Origin: Lepidodermella squamata
Lineage: Eukaryota; Gastrotricha
DNA: 64,000 bases
NCBI GenBank assembly: GCA_047495785.1
Contig: JBLDXI010000009.1
Span: 5,208,001-5,272,000, forward strand
Direction of reading: 5' to 3'
Shown: one piece after another, positions 1 to 10,233 of the stretch
How the letters are laid out: each line of letters opens with the position of its first letter
How positions within the stretch are numbered: position 1 is the first letter of the stretch
Program-made: the position numbers and the translations under genes
The notes under the pieces: generated by a model
Database searches by the model: none
Told to the model about the DNA's origin: nothing
Seen by the model: only the letters and a program-made list of their open reading frames with translations

Positions 1-23
1 AGTGGTAATTGTTCCTATAACAG

Positions 24-2088
24 TATTTTTATTTAATTTACGGTAAAAAATATTTTCCAAAGCCGCTGGAACACACACGCCCAGATCGTGACCAGTACAT
101 AAACGTCTTGAGGAATTCCCGGTAACGTACTAACAAAAAGTCAATGTAGTCACTTGTGATTTCAACGTAGGTGGTCGACTTACAAACAGCCGAACTTCAA
201 CGATTACGGTGTGCCATTCGACTATGCCTCGGTCACCATGTCTCATCCTACTATTGGTGGCGGCTTATTCCAGCCGAAAGACTGGCGATATGTCGGGGCG
301 ATGAACGCAGCCCTACCAACTTTCAATAACATCAAGTTTGTTAACATGATTTACGATTGCTTATGTGAGGATGTGCATCACGACTCGAATGTTGAAATAA
401 GCCATATTGAACTTTCAGCGAAATGCAATGGCACCGGTCCTGATTGCAAATATGGTGGCTATCGCGATCCGAAAGCTTGCGATCGGTGCAAATGCCCGCC
501 CGGGTTCGGCGGTAAAACCTGCGAATCGTTGCCGCCATTTGAGGGTGAAACTTGTGGGGGCGTGATCAATCTGCCGTCGTGCATTTCAGTGGCTATAGAA
601 TCGCCCAACTATCCGAACTCTTATCCAATGGGCAGCAGCTGTTCATGGCGCATAAAAAGCTCAACGGTGATTTATAGTCGGTGGCTAATACAACGATTTT
701 TACATGTATATTTTCATTTCAGCCTGGTATGGTATTCGCCTTCGACGGAAAACCAGATTTAACTTCGGGAATAAGTACGTGTAACGTGCAATTCAAGGTT
801 TATATTTTTCGGACGGTATTTTGAACCTCTTTGTTATTATGTCATGTTCTTAAGTGATTGGTACTGAATCGTTTATTTTATGCTGAATTTTAGTGAATGA
901 AGGTCTTTCTACTTACACCGACACGTGTTTGGATTACGTTGAATTTCGTAATCCGGAAGATGGAACGTTGCCGTATCCTCGATTTTGCTCGTACGGCGTC
1001 ACTTCTGGTAAAATCTATGAAACTAACGGCACCACCGCTGTTGTCCACTTCAAAGCGAACTCCAAGAAACCGGGCAAGGGTTTTAGGCTAATAGCAAGAT
1101 CTATCTGCCCGACGGACAACAAGCAAGAACTTCGACTGACGGCGAGTGGTTACGACTACGAAGGCATTGCTGCAAATACAGCCAACGGCACGAATTGTCT
1201 GCCATGGCCGCCCATCACCGACTGGGTTGCGCAATTCTATGAGATGCTCAAATATCCAAGGGGGCTTGTTAACGATTCGGCAAACTACCTTCGCAATCCA
1301 GAGTCCAAGTCGACTGGTCTCTACTGCATCACTGGTGAAGGACCGAAGGATGGAGCGAACGTACCGATGACTACCATAAGTATATTTAATGTTTTTTAGA
1401 AATGTTAATGCTATCTTCGTAACTTTGCTTCACAACAGATTTGCCACTCAAGCGCTGTGCAGCTAAAAGTAATCTAGAGTTCATGGGATGCCGCGTGAAC
1501 TGCTCAGCTGGAGAGTCAGAAATAGCGAGCCCTGAACCTTTTTACGGTGATTATTGCAACAAAGGGGTAATTAGTCAATATTGAATTTCACGTTCTTAAA
1601 AGACGCTTGATTGCTATTTTTATTTCCAGTCAGCCAAAAAGTGTTCCATTGGAAACACCGGAACATTTCGATGCACCAATGGTGGTTCAGGATGCAATCA
1701 AGCTGGCGAAAGCACGGTGTGATGGAAATGTGGTTTACATGTAATTTCGGACAACTTTTGCTGTTTCAGGTGCGCCCTTTGTATTCAGGATACAAATATT
1801 TCGGCCGTAACTGGCTCGACTGCAATCACGTGGACGGAATGGTTTGTCACTACACTATCCTTATCGCCAATGCTAATTGAGCTGAACCCTTTTAGAAATA
1901 TTATCAGTGCTACAAAGTCAAAACGAACGGTTTTGTTGATTGCCGCCGTTCTAGCTGTCGTGAAGGCGAGGCAAGTTTACCCAATACATTTCTGCGAACG
2001 TCAATTTCAAGCTGTTCATGTTAATATTTTGCAGTTTCCGCTGGGACCATTTGATTCTCCTAGAAAATGTTACTCAAACATTCAGTGA
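24..2088 (+). CDS. Astacin-like pseudoprotease with EGF, CUB and degenerate kringle (5'-partial)
   Basis: Exons 24-121, 171-364, 419-666, 723-774, 894-1379, 1439-1566, 1630-1716, 1770-1841, 1896-1970 and 2035-2088 join in phase; the 5' part lies outside the window. The order is the end of an astacin-like domain (RPDRDQY landmark), EGF-like, CUB (starts CGGVINL), kringle-like (GYDYEG, NCLPW, RNPE, LYCIT) and a Cys-rich tail. The zinc-ligand stretch before RPDRD lacks HExxHxxGxxH, and the Met-turn reads SVTMSH, so a catalytically dead, secreted protein is inferred. Exons equivalent to two CUB exons of the 4825-7929 paralogue are fused here. The last intron has a GC donor (1971). A possible AATAAA is at 2253-2258. 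It is clearly the most diverged of the three paralogues. The first exon boundary is the least certain. Confidence 0.8.
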
Positions 2089-2578
2089 CAGCTGACCTGA
2101 GCTTACCAAATTATTACAGGCGTGGTATTAACTTTACGTTGAAACGTGATTTCGAAATTTGTCAACATTATTTATGAACATTCCATTTATTCATCTTTAT
2201 GGTTATGACTTTGACGAATCTATTGATTTTGTCGCAAGGCTCTAATTCAATCAATAAATCATCTATTTTCTTTGCAGAATTTTCGCGTTCTTTTTCCTGA
2301 CAAACAGTTCATTTTATTTTGTCAAGAATCACCGTTGCCACATCTCATTTTGAAATGCTTGTGATGCCAAGGATAATTCAATGGAGCTGAACAACAGGGT
2401 CCTAATAAAGGGCAGCGTTTGAGGCGATCCGGTACAGTGGGAAAAGTAAAACCTACAATCCTTGATAGGATCCCCCAACTCTGTCTCGACATTATGCAAT
2501 CTATCAGCGCTGCCTGAAATTCAGATGGCTAGCAGCAAGATGTTGATAGGCCGCTGTCAAATGTTGTGCTTAAAATCA
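2089..2578. other. Intergenic: 3' flank of the upstream gene
   Basis: Contains the likely 3' UTR and AATAAA (2253-2258) of the upstream gene. I see no further gene here. Confidence 0.6.
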
Positions 2579-2650
2579 CCCTCGGTAGTATAGTGGTTAG
2601 TATTCCTCGTTGTGGCCGAGGTGACCCTGGTTCGACTCCAGGCCGTGGCA
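2579..2650 (+). tRNA. tRNA-His(GTG), possibly degenerate
   Basis: A 72-nt cloverleaf with a perfect anticodon stem around GTG (2612-2614), a standard D-arm, a 5-bp T stem with loop TTCGACT, and discriminator A. The acceptor stem has two mismatches (C1-C72, T4-T69), so it may be a decaying copy or a tRNA pseudogene. A T-run follows at about 2690. Confidence 0.6.
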
Positions 2651-2728
2651 GAGTCACATTGAACTCGAGACAGTGGCAGGCGGTTCAATTTTTTTTAAAT
2701 TTATTGACAGTTAAAAGCTAGTTTTTTG

Positions 2729-4188
2729 CAGGGTTGTGCATAAATGTAAAAACCTCCGATTTTTACATGTATAAACGGCAAAACTAGTAAAAACAGTAAA
2801 AACATGTGTATAAATCCCAGAGTTTTTCCATCTAAGTGTATAAACCCCTTTTTATTAATTTTTCATCATTTTATTGCCCTCTAAGCTCTTCGCCATGATA
2901 CAAAAACTCACATTTTACTAGTCAAACCTCTCCTCCTCTATAAATAGTGCGTCTCAGCCGCGGCGCTGAAAGCTTCTTCCATGGTCATTACCCCGCATTA
3001 CCGCGCGTACACACCTCCTTTAGGGCCGCTCCGTACTTGGTGATTTAAAGAAGGAGCTGAGCTCAAAAAGGAGCTGAGCTCAATGGAGCTGAGCTCAATG
3101 GAGCTGAGCTCCCTGAATACCGCGCGCGGTCAAGTCAAAGGCCAAGTTCATGGAACAATGTCGGTTTTACTACCAAAATATAGATCGTTCAATTCTCTAT
3201 CGATCGAATGTAGATTTCTCGATGGAAAAAATCAATCAGAAAAAGTTTTACGCCCATGCTAGATTGCGTATTTAAGTGTGCATATCGCTTGAGAGTGCGC
3301 ACAAATAGCATTAATTTATTTACCAACTTAACTTTTTTCTGTTTAGTTTTTCGAGCGACAAACCTATATTCAGTCGATAGAGAATTGAACGATCTATATT
3401 TTGGTAGTAAAACCGACATTGTTCCATGAACTTGGCCTTTGACTTGACCGCGCGCGGTATTCAGGGAGCTCAGCTCCGTTAGAGCTCAGCTCCATTGAGC
3501 TCAGCTCCTTTTTGAGCTCAGCTCCTTCTTTAAATCACCTGCATGTGCGGTGCATGCGCGCGCGCAGGTGTGAGGTGGTGGAATTGGCGCTGCGAAGGAG
3601 GCGGACCGCACACTGCGAGGCGGTGGAACTGGCGCTGAGAGGTGGTGGACTACCTATGGCGCGCGTTACGATGGGCGACGGGCCGCATGCAGAAACAAGG
3701 GGGCTGACATGACTTGCCTTCTACCGCTGACTATTCCTACTGCTTGCCTTCACCTGTAGCCGCCTGTCATGGCCTGCCATGGCCTGCCATAACCTGCCGA
3801 AATCAGGTCCATTTCGGCATGGCCGCTTATAGGTCTTCGGTAAATTGATACCGTATTACCGAGCTTTGAGTGTCATGCCACGATAAAGTGAAACAGTGCT
3901 TTTTACCCATTTTCGAAAACCTCGATCATAGTGGCACTTGATGCTTAGCATTACAATTTTATCTGGCATGTCACCATAAACAGGGCACAGTGACATGCCC
4001 CTGTAAAACGAGCTATAATGGCATGACTAAATGAAAATCAAGCTGTTTTCGCTTCTTCAAAGCACAAGTTTACGAATTTTCTTAACTAGGGGTTTCTACA
4101 CGTGGAAAAACCCGCTCGATAAATACAGTTTTTACACTGTGTTTATACACGGTGTTTTTACATCAAGGTTTTTACATTGACAACCCTG
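2729..4188. mobile_element. hAT-like non-autonomous DNA transposon
   Basis: The ends are inverted repeats starting CAGGGTTGT (2729) and ending with its complement (4188). Subterminal sequence is also mirrored (TGTAAAAAC, TATAAAC and GTTTTTCCA motifs). Both sides are flanked by the identical 8-mer GTTTTTTG (2721-2728 and 4189-4196), which is the target-duplication length of hAT elements; CAGGG ends also fit that superfamily. No transposase frame is present in the 1,460 bp. A fold-back repeat (3039-3539) sits inside. The host site is the spacer between tRNA genes. Confidence 0.88.
3039..3539. repeat. Long fold-back inverted repeat inside the hAT-like element
   Basis: The left arm (3039 to about 3224) and right arm (about 3354 to 3539) are near-perfect reverse complements, so the 501 bp form one giant hairpin. 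Each arm carries four tandem copies of a 12-mer centred on GAGCTGAGCTC, then CCGCGCGCGG, then a unique stretch. It may be a nested MITE or part of the surrounding element. I could not define a target duplication for it. Confidence 0.85.
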
Positions 4189-4217
4189 GTTTTTTGTATA
4201 GCCAAAAAGCTTACAGC

Positions 4218-4290
4218 TGATTCGGGCCGGGATTGAACCGGCGACCTTCTGCGTGTTAGGCAGATGTGATAACCACTACACCACCGAACC
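4218..4290 (-). tRNA. tRNA-Val(AAC)
   Basis: Complete cloverleaf on the minus strand: acceptor GGTTCGG/CCGAATC (one G-U), anticodon loop CTAACAC, T-loop TTCAATC, discriminator A. First of three minus-strand tRNAs upstream of the 4825 gene. Confidence 0.93.
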
Positions 4291-4388
4291 GCCACATGCA
4301 ATGCGTGCTGGTGAAGGCATTTAATCGCGCGATGATCAATGATCAGTACTATAAATAGTCGATAGATTTCACACTTGAGCAAAAGAAT

Positions 4389-4461
4389 CGCCCGATGTGG
4401 GGCTCGAACCCATGACCCTGGGATTAAGAGTCCCATGCTCTACCGACTGAGCTAACCGGGC
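4389..4461 (-). tRNA. tRNA-Lys(CTT)
   Basis: Minus-strand cloverleaf with acceptor GCCCGGT/ATCGGGC, anticodon CTT in loop ACTCTTAAT, T-loop TTCGAGC, discriminator G. Close to the canonical metazoan tRNA-Lys(CTT). Confidence 0.95.
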
Positions 4462-4539
4462 TGTGATAAGTTAATGCGCATCGATGCCGCATTTGACATA
4501 CTTTGAACGCGTCGTCAATGTGACCTAATAAAAACAAAT

Positions 4540-4612
4540 CGAGGCTGCCAGGAGTCGAACCTGGAATCTTCTGATCCGTAGTCAGACGCGTTATCCATTG
4601 CGCCACAACCCC
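4540..4612 (-). tRNA. tRNA-Arg(ACG)
   Basis: Minus-strand cloverleaf; anticodon ACG in CTGACTACGGATCAG; acceptor GGGGTTG/CAGCCTC with two G-U pairs; T-loop TTCGACT. Nearly identical to the plus-strand copies at 8893 and 25491, but I see no U5 snRNA gene linked to this one. Confidence 0.95.
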
Positions 4613-4824
4613 GCTGACTTTCGGCTAACTTTGACAGCAGTGATCGAAACACGAAAACATTCACCAATCGACAACAGCAAAAAAACTGAATCGGTGTCAT
4701 TCCAAATATCTAAAAATACACCATTGTGAGATGGAAAATGATCGTGTGCTATCATGTTAAGCGTGCCAAGGTTTTGAAAACCATTGTATCCGGCTAAGCA
4801 GCCGTCATTTCCAAAAAATTTACA

Positions 4825-7800
4825 ATGATGAAGACTCTCCAAGCGATTTCACTGCTTATTTCAGGTTATCTGTTGACCGGCCTGGATGCTGCCAAGTTTT
4901 CCACGTATTTTCGTGCCAATGCCCAGACCAGCGGTGACGATGGGCAGCCGAATCTGAGGAGTGCCAATTTGAATAAGTACCCCAACCCTGTACCGGTCTA
5001 TTTCAACAGCGACACGACATGGACCGACGCGAACGGCAATCCTGCGATTCCATGTTAGTCGATTAATTCACATCTCAATGTAACTCATGAGTTTTTCTTT
5101 TCCGTGTAGCCGATGCGGCAAAGCAGAAATTCAGAAAAGCTGTGGCTTGGATCGAAGAGGCAACATGCATCCGATTCGACATATCTGAAACCAGGCCCAT
5201 CGGCAAGGGTGATATCGGCATCGCCCTCATTGGTTTGGCGTAAGAGTGAAGCATAGTACAACTTCATTATCAATTCAATTGTTTTTACAGTAATGAGTCC
5301 TCTGGTGCTATAAATGGATCATTTGACGTCGCCTTTTATGGATTCAATGCTGGCAAGGATGAAAATGATGTTCGGGTAAGGTGCTTTCTTTCCGACAATA
5401 TTTTAGATTATAGTTGAATTATTTCTATTGAAGGTTACAGACTACGCCGCTTTTCTAGGCTTGTTCCTCGGTATGACGTCGGAGGCTCGGCGTCCCGATC
5501 GCGATTTGTACATGAAGTTCTTAAATCAGACTTTTGCTGACGGGTAAGTCGATGGCAAGATTTATCCTTGCAAATTTACGGGCGTATTAAAGTTTTCATT
5601 TTATTTCATGGTTCAAGTTACTTATGAATTGGCGCTAATAGGAAATCCCCATAGTCTTAATTCCAGATTCTAGTTCAGGTCAATAGAGTCAAATTTATTA
5701 GCTTCAAATCTGAACCTTTATTTGAGCCCTTAAATTAATATAAGCGGATTGTTCAAGTTCATATTTGCATCAAAGCATGAAACTATAAGCTTTCTTGGTG
5801 ATACAGTTTTCCAATTTACAACGAAGCAATCGCCGATCTGCCTTACGATTACGCCTCGATATTCAGCCCGTATTTTCAAGACTTTCGTGCGTTCGAACCT
5901 AAAACCGACCTGCGTTACTTGACGTCTGTTAGCCAAATGACTGGCTTCTCGGTATTGGACACCCTGAAGCTGAACAGATACTACGACTGCTTCAGTATGG
6001 AGATTTTCTGCAAAGCTCTGTTTGATATTATGTCATACTTTATCTGTCAGACATGTCACAGTGCAACACTACTCAATGCGAAAACGGGGGATACCCCGAT
6101 CCGAACAAAAACTGTACGGTTTGCAGGTGTCCTATGGGCTTTTCCGGGAACGATTGCTCAGCGATGGCCCCGTCGGTTCCAGCTGGTAGTGCTTGCGGTG
6201 GTGAAGTTTACGTTGGCCCAACGGAGTCAAAGGCTATTACCTCACCAAACTTTCCGAGCAATTATTCCAGTGGTTCGAGCTGCACCTGGCTGATTAAAAC
6301 AGTAAGATTCTTTTATCGTTGGAATTATAGCCGACTGCCTCTTCATAGGACGTGGGGAGTGGTCTGATTTTTGGCTTCGAAGGTCGCCCTGATGTCTCTC
6401 GTGATTTCCTCTGTAAGAACACCGTATTATTTGTTTGGCTTGATTACTTGATTTGCTTGTCACAGATACAGAAATATGCGGAGATTTCGTCCTTGTCCGA
6501 AATCTTGGAGCTGATGGCTATCCTGGTTTCAGGTAAATAAATCCCGGTATAACCTGAACACATTACTACTCTTCAGCTTCCTTCTAGGTTTTGCACTACC
6601 GGTGTTAACAGCGGCCGAGCCTTCACAACGGACAGCAATCAAGCCCTGGTTCACTTTCACTCGGATGCTCTATTCACGTCATCGAATGGCTTTAAGTTGG
6701 TTGTCTACGCTACGCGCCCGGGGATGTTGGCCTCTCAATTGCCGAAGGAATGCAAGATAACTCAAAGTGGCTATGACTACGATGGTTCCGCGGTTGCAAA
6801 GAGTGCCTCTGGCAAGGTTTGCGACGCGTGGACTGGCCAGACTAAGTACCCGGACCTCTCGTTCCCGCTCGGTCTCATCCCCAATTCTAGCAACGCCTGT
6901 CGCAATCCTAGCTCTAGTTCAAAGATTTCTTGCTTCGTGAACAACTACTCAAAAGAAGAACAGTGCCCTGACGTTCGCCTTTGCAGTAAGCCACAATTTG
7001 TGAAAAAAATGCCGGAGAATAATTAAGATTTAGGATATGAGCCACATTTGAATATTTGTTGTATGAATTTTTGATCACCTTGTAGTCATTTTGCGCCCTT
7101 TAAGAATTTACCTCGACAACTTCTGAAATTTCTAAATTTAACCTTGCGTGATATATGAATGAATAGGTTAACAAGGGATGAGGAAAAAGAAAAATCTGTT
7201 GAAAATGAGTGAGCTTTTCGGCGTCTCAGAAGAATTATCATGATAATGCTGTTTATTATAATTCCACAGCTGCCATCCGCTATCGATGTTTGAAGACGAG
7301 CAATGGCGAGTTTCAAGGCTGCAAGAACTATTGTTCCTCGAACGAAAGCATCCTCGCGAGTGGCAAGACACTGTACACTGACACGTGCAATCAAGGCGTG
7401 AGTTATTTCTACTGGAAAGCGCAGACTTCAATAGGTGACAGACGCATTTTCTTCAATTCATTTATAGAGAGTGATCAAGTGCACCAGCCAAATCAATAGA
7501 TTCAAGTTCTACTGTATTTCCGGAGATTTGAAGTGCGCTGCCAACGAAACTGTGAGTACTTCAACTATAGCTTCTGTCATGAATGAACCTGAATTCTTTC
7601 AATAGGCGTCAACCTTCAATGCTTTCCGATTCTTCGGTCCTAATTATCTCGATTGCTTGCACAAGCCTGGAGCTGGATGGGTAAGCGAGAAGGATTTTCA
7701 GTTTCTTTATCAAGCGTAATTTTGTACAGAAATACGTTCGCTGCAAATCGCGTACAGCAAACAATTTTGTTGACTGCCGTCGCAAAGATCTGAATTTCGG

Positions 7801-7929
7801 CTGTCACTCTGACGAGGTTGGTCAATTTGGCTTTATTTACCTGGGTCCTTATTGAAATAATTTGTCGATTCACAGTACCCGACCGATACATTCAAAACTC
7901 CCAAGTCTTGCTACTTGAACAGGCGGTAA
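4825..7929 (+). CDS. Secreted astacin-like pseudoprotease with EGF, CUB, kringle and Cys-rich tail
   Basis: Exons 4825-5053, 5110-5239, 5291-5375, 5434-5543, 5807-5994, 6051-6301, 6349-6412, 6466-6532, 6588-6985, 7270-7397, 7468-7551, 7606-7680, 7730-7816 and 7876-7929 give 649 residues. Residues 1-22 are a signal peptide. About 55-247 is astacin-like, with RPDRD conserved after the active-site position; there the HExxHxxGxxHE motif is replaced, with the three His at A, L and S and the catalytic Glu at F. The Met-turn is gone too. An EGF-like domain (about 250-285), a CUB (starts CGGEVYV) and a six-cysteine kringle (ECKI, VCDAW, ACRNP, SCFVN, QCPDV, RLC; about 430-508) follow, then an unrecognised Cys-rich tail. 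A non-enzymatic binding role is inferred. A candidate AATAAA is at 8096-8101. The ATG at 4828 is an equally possible start. Confidence 0.9.
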
Positions 7930-8219
7930 ATTCCGGCAGAAGTTCCCAGTGATGCCGAGTGAAGCTGTGTGTGAAGTTTCTTCTGTTATTCGGGCTGCTA
8001 TTTTGACAGCTAATACAACTAACACCTAGCTAACGGCAAGGTGTCGTGAGATGAAATGATTGTCTTGACTTAATTACATTTTTGTCGCTTCGGCTAATAA
8101 AATCTTCAACATTAAACGATGTGAGTGATTGATTTCAGTTTTCAACATTGCTGCAAAACATGCTCGACTAGATGAGGAGTAGCAAAATTCATTTGAACTC
8201 AAGATAATCAAACAGCAGA

Positions 8220-8750
8220 CTTGGGAAGTTTTGGAGATTTTGTCCTCGTGCGTGGCCTTGAAGATAACGGCTATCCTGGTTTCCGGCCAAGCGCATGCTT
8301 TTTCGACTGCTCACACTGTAGCACATAGTAACTGCACGCACAACCGTGCCAGAAAGCCTTAGAATGAGAGCATGAATGAGAGCATCATTGCGAGTGGCAA
8401 GGCATTGTACGATGACACATGCTGCCAAGGCGTGAGTACTTTCCATGTACTTTCTATATTGAGAAACTCTTCAACACGTGAAACACACTGTCTTGCGAAA
8501 ATTGCGAGGTCTGCCCTATGGGGTTTGCCGGTAATCTTTGTTCCGACATTACCCCGAGTAACAGTGATTGCTACTAAAAAATGGAAGGTCATCAAGTCTT
8601 CTAATTTCCCGGACAAGTACAATGCTGGGTCGAGTTATACATGGCGGATTAAGACAGTAAAACCTTCCAGAATACATATCTGTACTTGTTTTGATATTGA
8701 TTTTTTGGCTTTTAGGATAAAAGCGGCCTAATTTTTAGTTTCGAGGGGTG
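8220..8750 (+). pseudogene. Scrambled fragments of a fourth astacin-EGF-CUB-kringle paralogue
   Basis: Pieces resembling exons of the 4825-7929 gene occur in the wrong order: exon 8-like (about 8230-8286, GDFVLV and GYPGF), exon 10-like (about 8374-8431, followed by a GTGAGT donor), exon 6-like EGF/CUB start (about 8498-8656, ending IKT before GTAAAA) and exon 7-like (about 8715-8750, SGLIF). There is no common reading frame. It is read as a rearranged, dead copy between the convergent intact pair. Confidence 0.8.
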
Positions 8751-8892
8751 AATTCGACCAGGGGCGCGTTATAGTGCGTTCACAAACTACTTCGGAGAGG
8801 TGTCCGAAGTTTTTGGCCTCTATGCAATGATCTATGTAATGACTCCGCATTTTTCTTCATTTCTTATTTGTTTCTCACGGTCACATCATAGC

Positions 8893-8965
8893 GGGGTCGT
8901 GGCGCAATGGATAACGCGTCTGACTACGGATCAGAAGATTCCAGGTTCGACTCCTGGCAGCCTCG
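8893..8965 (+). tRNA. tRNA-Arg(ACG), upstream member of a tRNA/U5 unit
   Basis: Complete cloverleaf with ACG anticodon and T-loop TTCGACT. The acceptor is GGGGTCG/CAGCCTC with one mismatch (C6-A67). It lies 124 bp upstream of a U5-like sequence in the same orientation. Confidence 0.88.
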
Positions 8966-9089
8966 AAATGATTTTTGAAATCACTTCAATCGAGATTATG
9001 CCGATCTTCAAGAATAAAAAAATTATACCTCCCGCACATTTGTATGCATCACAATCCTACAAAGCACCTTTAGCTCTCGAATTGGTTCA

Positions 9090-9215
9090 GTACTCTGGTT
9101 TCTGGGTTCCATGCAAAAGGCACAAATCTTTCGCCTTTTACTACAGATTTCCGTTCGTGGGAACATTCAATGAGCCTTCGTGCGATTTCTTGGACTTCTC
9201 TCTTGATGAGAAGCG
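9090..9215 (+). ncRNA. U5 snRNA gene variant (possible pseudogene)
   Basis: Carries the U5 hallmarks: a start like TACTCTGGTTTC, the invariant loop GCCTTTTAC, Sm-like site ATTTCTTG and a 3' hairpin CTTCTC/GAGAAG. Compared with the copy at 25706 the 5' strand of stem I is expanded and no longer pairs well with GTTCGT, and the loop-closing stem has one mismatch (ACAGATTT). The core and 3' end are conserved but stem I is damaged, so it may not be functional. Confidence 0.8.
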
Positions 9216-10233
9216 CAAAAATCAAAACGACAAAATAAACATTCCTGATCGCATCCACCAAAAGTAACTGCGACGTTCATTATGGGTTTGCGTCAATATG
9301 CATCAATTACACGACAGCAGTTGGAGGGTGGGGGCTAACAGTTTCCCCACGGTCATCAAGGTCAAGGTCAAGGTCACGCTGGTGATTAATTATAAAAAAT
9401 GATAATAAATGAAAACGAAAAAAAATGATAATAATTGCCAAGGTCGTTTCGCATTCATTGGATGTAAGAGAAACATCAATAACCTTCATGAACTCTTCTT
9501 ATGGTCTGGAATCGGGATCTTGGTCTGTTCGTCTCGACTATTTCATCGGTAGCATGCAGCTCGCATCATTCAATCACCGCGGCCTTCAACCTTTCGACAA
9601 TGCCTACTGTGGCCTATGAGTGAGCACTTCCCACGGGACTTTTTCCCCTCATCGCACTAAAAGTGACCTGGTCCTTGACAAAAACCGTTAGTGAAAATCG
9701 TTTACCCCACCCCCTCCAACTACTCACGACTTCGCGTGGTGCAAATATTGTGCAATGCGAAGAGTAAAAATAATATTGTAAAACCGCTGCTTGGCATGGA
9801 ATCGAACCATCGGTCTCTAGTATGCGTCAGGCTTATCCAGTGCCACAAAGGATAAGTTAGCTGTCCAAACAGATTTTCGCTCGTGTTGTTATTTAGCTAC
9901 GATTAGATCAAGTTTACCAAAAATTATCGTTAATCGTTTAAGTACTTTGGAGTTTTCCCTAAATATGGCGGCATTCGGCACTGGATGTTCCCTAGTTTTT
10001 GAGAACTCTAATATTTGAAAAACTCATCAGCAGAGTTGAAAAAGAGAGAGTCGCTATAACGCTATCATGAGAACTTTAATAATATCATAAGGAATAAACG
10101 ACAAAAAAGTCACATTGACTATTAATAAATAATTTAAGAATAATTTCACGACAAAATAACAGTCAACATAACAGAATGACGCAGAATGATACAGCTCAGC
10201 TTCCATTGGCATCAATCGTAAATTTGCCAACAT
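9216..10233. other. Intergenic between U5-like gene and minus-strand astacin-like gene
   Basis: No protein gene seen. Holds a (TCAAGG)n-type run around 9355-9378 giving overlapping TCAAGGTCA motifs, and a tRNA-like relic (9787-9852). The rest is AT-rich, and the right end is the 3' flank of the gene at 10234. Confidence 0.5.
9787..9852 (-). pseudogene. Degenerate tRNA-like sequence
   Basis: On the minus strand there is a good B-box/T-arm (GGTTCGATTCC) and an A-box-like TGGCACTGGATAAG at the right spacing. The anticodon arm does not pair and no isotype can be assigned. Likely a tRNA relic or the head of a tRNA-derived SINE. Confidence 0.4.

Noticed and set aside
4158-4842. Several minus-strand frames
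   Set aside because: They are shadows of the tRNA-Val, tRNA-Lys and tRNA-Arg genes and spacer.
8800-9267. 155-residue plus-strand frame
   Set aside because: It runs through a tRNA-Arg gene and the U5-like gene, so it is not coding.
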